Positions 7,710 through 10,568 of a stretch of DNA of 10,568 bases are shown here, one piece after another. How positions within the stretch are numbered: position 1 is the stretch's first letter; every line of letters begins with the position of its first letter. The DNA comes from an uncultured Sphingomonas sp. (GTDB lineage: Bacteria > Pseudomonadota > Alphaproteobacteria > Sphingomonadales > Sphingomonadaceae): NCBI GenBank assembly GCA_946886645.1, contig CAMPIY010000044.1, forward strand, positions 1 through 10,568, given 5' to 3'. The notes beneath the pieces are model-generated. The model was given only the letters and a program-made list of their open reading frames with translations. It ran no database searches and was not told the origin of the DNA. The translations under genes and the position numbers were made by a program.

Positions 7710-7727
7710 GAGTCACGAAACTGCAAT
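7710..7727 (+). promoter_or_regulatory. second Pho box-like element, between pstS-like gene and porin gene
   Basis: GAGTCAC (7710-7716), spacer GAAA, CTGCAAT (7721-7727) repeats the 11-bp PhoB register. Its core GTCACGAAACTG (7712-7723) is identical to 6569-6580 in the upstream array, in a similar position relative to the next gene. Only two units are seen and no clear -10 follows, so it could be an independent promoter for the porin gene or a helper site. Confidence 0.55.
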
Positions 7728-7769
7728 GCGCGCCATCCACTGGGGCGGCGCGCACCGCCTCACCCAGTG
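7727..7769 (+). promoter_or_regulatory. possible H-type pseudoknot / alternative hairpins in porin leader
   Basis: Two perfect stems interleave. TGCGCGCC (7727-7734) pairs with GGCGCGCA (7747-7754), and CACTGGG (7738-7744), inside that loop, pairs with CCCAGTG (7763-7769). Connecting loops are 3, 2 and 8 bases, which fits an H-type pseudoknot. As plain hairpins the two are mutually exclusive; the second can gain GCGG/CCGC (7745-7748 with 7755-7758). No T-run follows, so it is not an ordinary terminator. It ends 12 bases before the porin Shine-Dalgarno (AAGGGA, 7782-7787). If transcription starts from the Pho box next to it, the first arm might be missing from that RNA. Confidence 0.4.
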
Positions 7770-7794
7770 TGAGCCGGGGGGAAGGGAAGACATA

Positions 7795-9318
7795 ATGAAG
7801 CGTACCACCATCGTTCGCGCGCTGCTGGCCGGCAGCGCCCTGGTTCTCAGCACCGGCGCTCTGGCGCAAGAGGCCGAACCGCAGCCCGACACGTCAGACG
7901 CCACCGCCGATGCTGCAATTGCCGGCGCACAGGATCTCGACGACGCCCAGGCGAAAATCGAGCTGCTCCAGGCCCAGGTCGAGGCGCTGCAGGAATCGAT
8001 CGCCCAGATCCAGGCCAACCAGGCCAAGGCGACCCCCTCGTGGAAAGGAGCGCCCGAGCTAGGTGACAAGGATGCCGGCTTCACCTTCAAGCCCAAGGGC
8101 TTCATGCAGTTCGATGCCGGCTATGTCGGCTTCCCCGATGGCGAGGAGCGCAACGGCACCGTCGGCGGCCTCAACTACAACAACCTTGGCTGGAGCACCC
8201 GTGCCCGCCGCCTGGTGTTCGGCGTCGAGGGCAGCCTGCCCGGCGGCTTCAAGTACAAGGCCGAATTCAACTTCGCCCAGGGCAAGGTCGATTATGAGGA
8301 CATCCTCCTCAGTTATGACTTCAAGGACAGCCCGCTGACGGTCAGCGTCGGCAACTTCTACCCCTATTCCAGCCTTGAGACCGTGACCTCGTCACGCCTC
8401 GGTTCGATGCTGGAGCGGGCAAGCTTCACCGACGCGTTCGCTTATGAGCGGCGCCTCGGCGTCGGCCTCAGCCTCGCCGACAAGGCGGCCGACAAATATA
8501 CGCTTTCGGCCGGCGTCTTCAGCGGCAAGATCAACGACGACGTGTTCAACCGCACCAGCTGGGAAGCCGGCATCCGCGGCACCTTCACGCCAAAGCTGTC
8601 GAACGGCTTCATCCACCTCGGCGCCAGCGCCCACTACCGCAAGAACAACCGCGATGCGCAGGGCGCGCAGTATCGCTCCCGTCCGCTGACCCAGGTTACC
8701 GACCAACGCTTCATCGATACCGGGACGATCGCTTCGGACGGCGATTTCAGCGCCGGCATCGAGCTTGGCGGCGTGATGAAGAGCTTCCATTTCGCGGCCG
8801 AAGTGCAGAAATTGTGGGTTCGCGGCTTCGACCCGTCGAAGGTATTGACCGAGCCGAACGACATCATCACCGGCAACCGCTACAATGAGGACCCGTCGTT
8901 CGAGGGCGGCTATGCCGAGCTTGGCTATTATCTCACGGGCGAAAGCCGCGGCTACAAGGGCGGCAAGTGGGACCGGACCAAGGTGCTGAAGCCGTTCGAC
9001 CAGGGCGGCTGGGGCGCGATCCAGCTGAACGCCCGCCTCGACTATCTCAACCTGACCGACAAGGTCGGCGGCACGGCCGTCACGGCAGGCTACCCGTCGG
9101 GGTCGAGCTCGGCCTTCGTCAACGGCGGCAAGCAGCTTGGCTACCAGTTCAGCGTTATCTGGAACCCGATGGATTACCTCCGCTTCATGGCCCAGTACGG
9201 CCATGTCGACATCACGGGCGGCCCTCGCGCCGCCACGGCCGATCCGGACGGGCCGCTGAATGCGCGTCGCAAGTACGGCGTCGATACCGCCGCCGTTCGC
9301 GCGCAGCTGGAGTTCTAG
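7795..9318 (+). CDS. OprP/OprO-type phosphate-selective outer-membrane porin
   Basis: Predicted 507-residue outer-membrane beta-barrel of the Porin_O_P family, which in Pseudomonas forms trimeric anion channels selective for phosphate (OprP) or polyphosphate (OprO). The signal peptide is 1-24, ending ALA before Q25. An acidic linker leads into a coiled coil at about 48-78 (DDAQAKIELLQAQVEALQES), common in this family's N-terminus and likely to help trimerise. The barrel runs from about 95 (KPKGFMQFDAGY) to the end, with alternating aromatic/hydrophobic strands and the closing phenylalanine typical of BAM substrates (RAQLEF). The ATG at 7795 has AAGGGA 7 bases upstream. It lies 88 bases after the phosphate-binding protein gene with its own Pho-like site between, and a strong terminator follows. 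Phosphate selectivity is inferred from family and context; the arginine ladder was not modelled. Confidence 0.9.
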   Translation: MKRTTIVRALLAGSALVLSTGALAQEAEPQPDTSDATADAAIAGAQDLDDAQAKIELLQAQVEALQESIAQIQANQAKATPSWKGAPELGDKDAGFTFKPKGFMQFDAGYVGFPDGEERNGTVGGLNYNNLGWSTRARRLVFGVEGSLPGGFKYKAEFNFAQGKVDYEDILLSYDFKDSPLTVSVGNFYPYSSLETVTSSRLGSMLERASFTDAFAYERRLGVGLSLADKAADKYTLSAGVFSGKINDDVFNRTSWEAGIRGTFTPKLSNGFIHLGASAHYRKNNRDAQGAQYRSRPLTQVTDQRFIDTGTIASDGDFSAGIELGGVMKSFHFAAEVQKLWVRGFDPSKVLTEPNDIITGNRYNEDPSFEGGYAELGYYLTGESRGYKGGKWDRTKVLKPFDQGGWGAIQLNARLDYLNLTDKVGGTAVTAGYPSGSSSAFVNGGKQLGYQFSVIWNPMDYLRFMAQYGHVDITGGPRAATADPDGPLNARRKYGVDTAAVRAQLEF

Positions 9319-9349
9319 AACGGGGCGGCTGGAACGAGTAGCGTAGCGA

Positions 9350-9385
9350 GAAGGCCGTCCGCGCAAGCGGGCGGCCTTCTTTGTT
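9350..9385 (+). terminator. intrinsic terminator after the porin gene
   Basis: A 13-bp stem (9350-9362 with 9367-9379, one T-G wobble at 9358/9371) closes on a GCAA tetraloop, followed by TTTGTT. It lies 31 bases after the porin stop and directly abuts the stop of the convergent thioesterase gene. The T-run is only on the plus side, so it mainly serves the porin transcript. Confidence 0.9.
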
Positions 9386-9762
9386 CAGGCCTGGTCGACC
9401 GGCCTCGGGCGGTTCTTTTCGTCCAGTGCGACGAAGGTGAACAGTGCTTCGGTGACCTTGATATCGGTCGCGCCGCGGTCGCGGGTGGCGATGACCTCGA
9501 TCCGGATTCCCATCGACGTGCGTCCCACCCGCTCGACCTCCGCGAAAACGCTGATGACATCGCGCAGGTGAATGGGGGCGATGAATTCCATCTTGTCGAT
9601 CGCGATGGTCGCGACCGAACCGCCCGCCCGGCGGGAGGCGATGATGCCGGCGGCAATATCCATCTGGCTCAACACCCAGCCTCCGAAGATATGGCCGTTG
9701 GCGTTGATGTCGCTGGGTCCGGGCACGACGCGCAGAACCGGATTCCTATGGTCGAGAGTCAT
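9385..9762 (-). CDS. yciA: YciA-type hotdog acyl-CoA thioesterase
   Basis: Predicted 125-residue cytoplasmic acyl-CoA thioesterase that hydrolyses acyl-CoA to free acid and CoA, adjusting CoA pools and possibly membrane synthesis. It aligns by eye with E. coli and Haemophilus YciA across its length: SDINANGHIFGGWVLSQMD (17-35), the hotdog helix. D35 matches the catalytic Asp44 of the Haemophilus protein. TEALFTFVALD (104-114) forms the late strand. One difference is His24 where E. coli has Asp (NANGD). It is slightly shorter than E. coli YciA at the C-terminus. The ATG at 9762-9760 has AGGAAAGG about 6 bases upstream on its strand. The frame stays open far upstream across the CBS gene, but nothing there resembles the family. 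Convergent with the porin gene and divergent from the CBS gene. Confidence 0.92.
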   Translation of the reverse strand: MTLDHRNPVLRVVPGPSDINANGHIFGGWVLSQMDIAAGIIASRRAGGSVATIAIDKMEFIAPIHLRDVISVFAEVERVGRTSMGIRIEVIATRDRGATDIKVTEALFTFVALDEKNRPRPVDQA

Positions 9763-9878
9763 GCTTGCCTTTCCTATAGCCGGAACGGGCCGGCGGTCGG
9801 CCCACCCTTTGACGCCGTGACACGAGACTTTCAACGTGCCAGCCCCTATATAAGGAGCCAGTCCGCACGGAGGCGCCC

Positions 9879-10307
9879 ATGACCATCTCGGCAATCCTCT
9901 CAACCAAGGGCAGCGAAGTCGCGACGGTGCCGGCCGGAACTTCGGTCCGTGATGCCGTGACCCTGCTCGCTGAAAAGCGCATCGGCGCCGTACCGGTAAT
10001 CGATGACGGTGCAATTTGCGGCATCTTCTCGGAACGCGACCTCGTCCGTTGCATCGGCGACCATGGCGGCGGCGTCCTGGATTGGCCGATCGACCGGGTG
10101 ATGAGCTCGCCGGTGGAAACCGTCGACAGTGGCACGCCAATCCTCGCCGCGCTGGCGACCATGACCAAGCGGCGGATGCGGCACCTGCCGGTCGTTGAAT
10201 CGGGCGAGATTCGGGGAATCGTCTCGATCGGCGACCTGGTGAAGCATAGAATTGAGCGGATCGAGGCCGAAGCCGAGGCGATGCGAACTTACATCCAGAC
10301 CGCATGA
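9879..10307 (+). CDS. small two-CBS-domain protein
   Basis: Predicted 142-residue cytoplasmic protein made only of a CBS domain pair, with no attached enzyme or transporter. CBS1 covers about 13-62 (TSVRDAVTLLAEKRIGAVPV, then GIFSERDLVR) and CBS2 about 74-126 (RVMSSPVETVDSGTPILAAL, then GIVSIGDLVKHRIER). A charged helix ends the chain. Such pairs usually bind adenine nucleotides (AMP, ADP, ATP or SAM) and regulate partners; which ligand and which partner are not visible here. The ATG at 9879 has GGAGG at 9869-9873, a 5-base spacing. A TATATA at 9848-9853 might be a -10, but no good -35 accompanies it. The gene stands directly upstream of an rRNA operon promoter, with no terminator seen between them. 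Confidence 0.9.
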   Translation: MTISAILSTKGSEVATVPAGTSVRDAVTLLAEKRIGAVPVIDDGAICGIFSERDLVRCIGDHGGGVLDWPIDRVMSSPVETVDSGTPILAALATMTKRRMRHLPVVESGEIRGIVSIGDLVKHRIERIEAEAEAMRTYIQTA

Positions 10308-10363
10308 CCGGGTCGCAACCGACGGATTTCCGGGAAATTTCAATCTTGTGACGCTTTGGTTCC

Positions 10364-10412
10364 GGAAATTTTGAAAAAGGCGGTTGACGCTCCGGAGCCT
10401 CCTCCATATATG
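10364..10412 (+). promoter_or_regulatory. rRNA operon promoter with upstream A/T element
   Basis: TTGACG at 10384-10389 and TATATG at 10407-10412 are separated by 17 bases, a good sigma-70-type pair. The A/T-rich stretch AAATTTTGAAAAA (10366-10378) just upstream resembles an UP element that binds the RNA polymerase alpha subunit, as usual for rrn promoters. The boxA-like leader downstream supports the assignment. Confidence 0.75.
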
Positions 10413-10568
10413 CCCCCTCACAGCAGCGGCGGCGGCCGGTTCGGACCGCCACCGTGTTCGTGTCTCTACCAGTCGGCAAACGACACCCGGAACCAAATGA
10501 ACCGGGGGCAGAGGCGCGTCGGCTCTTTGACATTGTCGGTTTAGATGAAGGGACATGTGGGCGGCGGC
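10413..10568 (+). promoter_or_regulatory. rRNA operon leader with hairpins and boxA antitermination site
   Basis: Transcribed leader leading to a 16S rRNA gene beyond the right edge. GCTCTTTGACA at 10522-10532 matches the E. coli rrn boxA (GCTCTTTAACA) in all but one base; boxA loads NusB/NusE for antitermination. Upstream of it a boxB-like hairpin pairs GGCGG (10431-10435) with CCGCC (10446-10450). Further short pairs are GTCG/CGAC and CCCGG/CCGGG in 10470-10507. No mature 16S sequence is visible. Confidence 0.8.

Noticed and set aside
9809..9853. TTGACG (9809-9814) with TATATA (9848-9853) as CBS gene promoter
   Set aside because: The spacing is over 30 bases, far from the 16-18 needed for one promoter.
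10348..10354. GCGTCAC Pho half-site on the minus strand before the rrn promoter
   Set aside because: It is a single unit with no partner at 11 bp; a lone 7-mer is expected by chance.
9763..10533. Upstream extension of the thioesterase frame on the minus strand
   Set aside because: It is antisense to the CBS gene and rrn leader, and YciA homologs start where the 125-residue protein starts.
1..10568. CRISPR array, insertion sequence, phage or defence island
   Set aside because: No tandem direct repeats with spacers, transposase or integrase motifs, or terminal inverted repeats were seen; gene content is housekeeping throughout.

Overview
The window is GC-rich housekeeping DNA from an alphaproteobacterium, most likely a sphingomonad (Sphingomonas/Sphingomicrobium-like). 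This placement rests on the DUF4167 protein, the style of the rRNA leader at the right edge, the pairing of a PstS-like protein with an OprP-type porin, and overall protein character. No rRNA or other phylogenetic marker was compared, so genus is open. I see no mobile element, CRISPR array, tRNA or defence system, and no undescribed protein system. The less ordinary signals are regulatory.

Left part (1-2477, minus strand): a single-domain-zinc-protease arm. A secreted M61-family metallopeptidase with a C-terminal PDZ domain is followed, in the same direction, by inorganic pyrophosphatase (ppa), which runs off the left edge.

Middle (2523-5634, plus strand): a tight translation operon hisS-prfA-prmC (histidyl-tRNA synthetase, release factor 1, and the methyltransferase that modifies the release-factor GGQ glutamine). 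Both junctions are 4-base GTGA overlaps, so the three genes are probably translationally coupled. It diverges from the peptidase gene across about 45 bases. A 257-base spacer with no clear content then leads to a DUF4167 protein with an RG-rich N-terminus and a highly charged tail, closed by a strong terminator.

Phosphate module (6567-9379, plus strand): a PstS-like periplasmic phosphate-binding protein and an OprP/OprO-type outer-membrane porin. The first gene is preceded by an array of PhoB half-sites in exact 11-bp register (6567-6606). A second copy of the same motif lies between the two genes (7710-7727). Together they would move phosphate over the outer membrane and capture it in the periplasm; the inner-membrane permease (pstCAB) is not here. 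The leaders of both genes hold interleaved inverted repeats that could form alternative RNA structures, including a possible H-type pseudoknot in front of the porin. A second strong terminator closes the module.

Right part (9385-10568): a YciA-type acyl-CoA thioesterase (minus) diverges from a small two-CBS-domain protein (plus). The last 260 bases carry a promoter with A/T-rich upstream element, hairpins and a boxA-like antitermination sequence. This is the promoter and leader of an rRNA operon whose 16S gene starts beyond the window.
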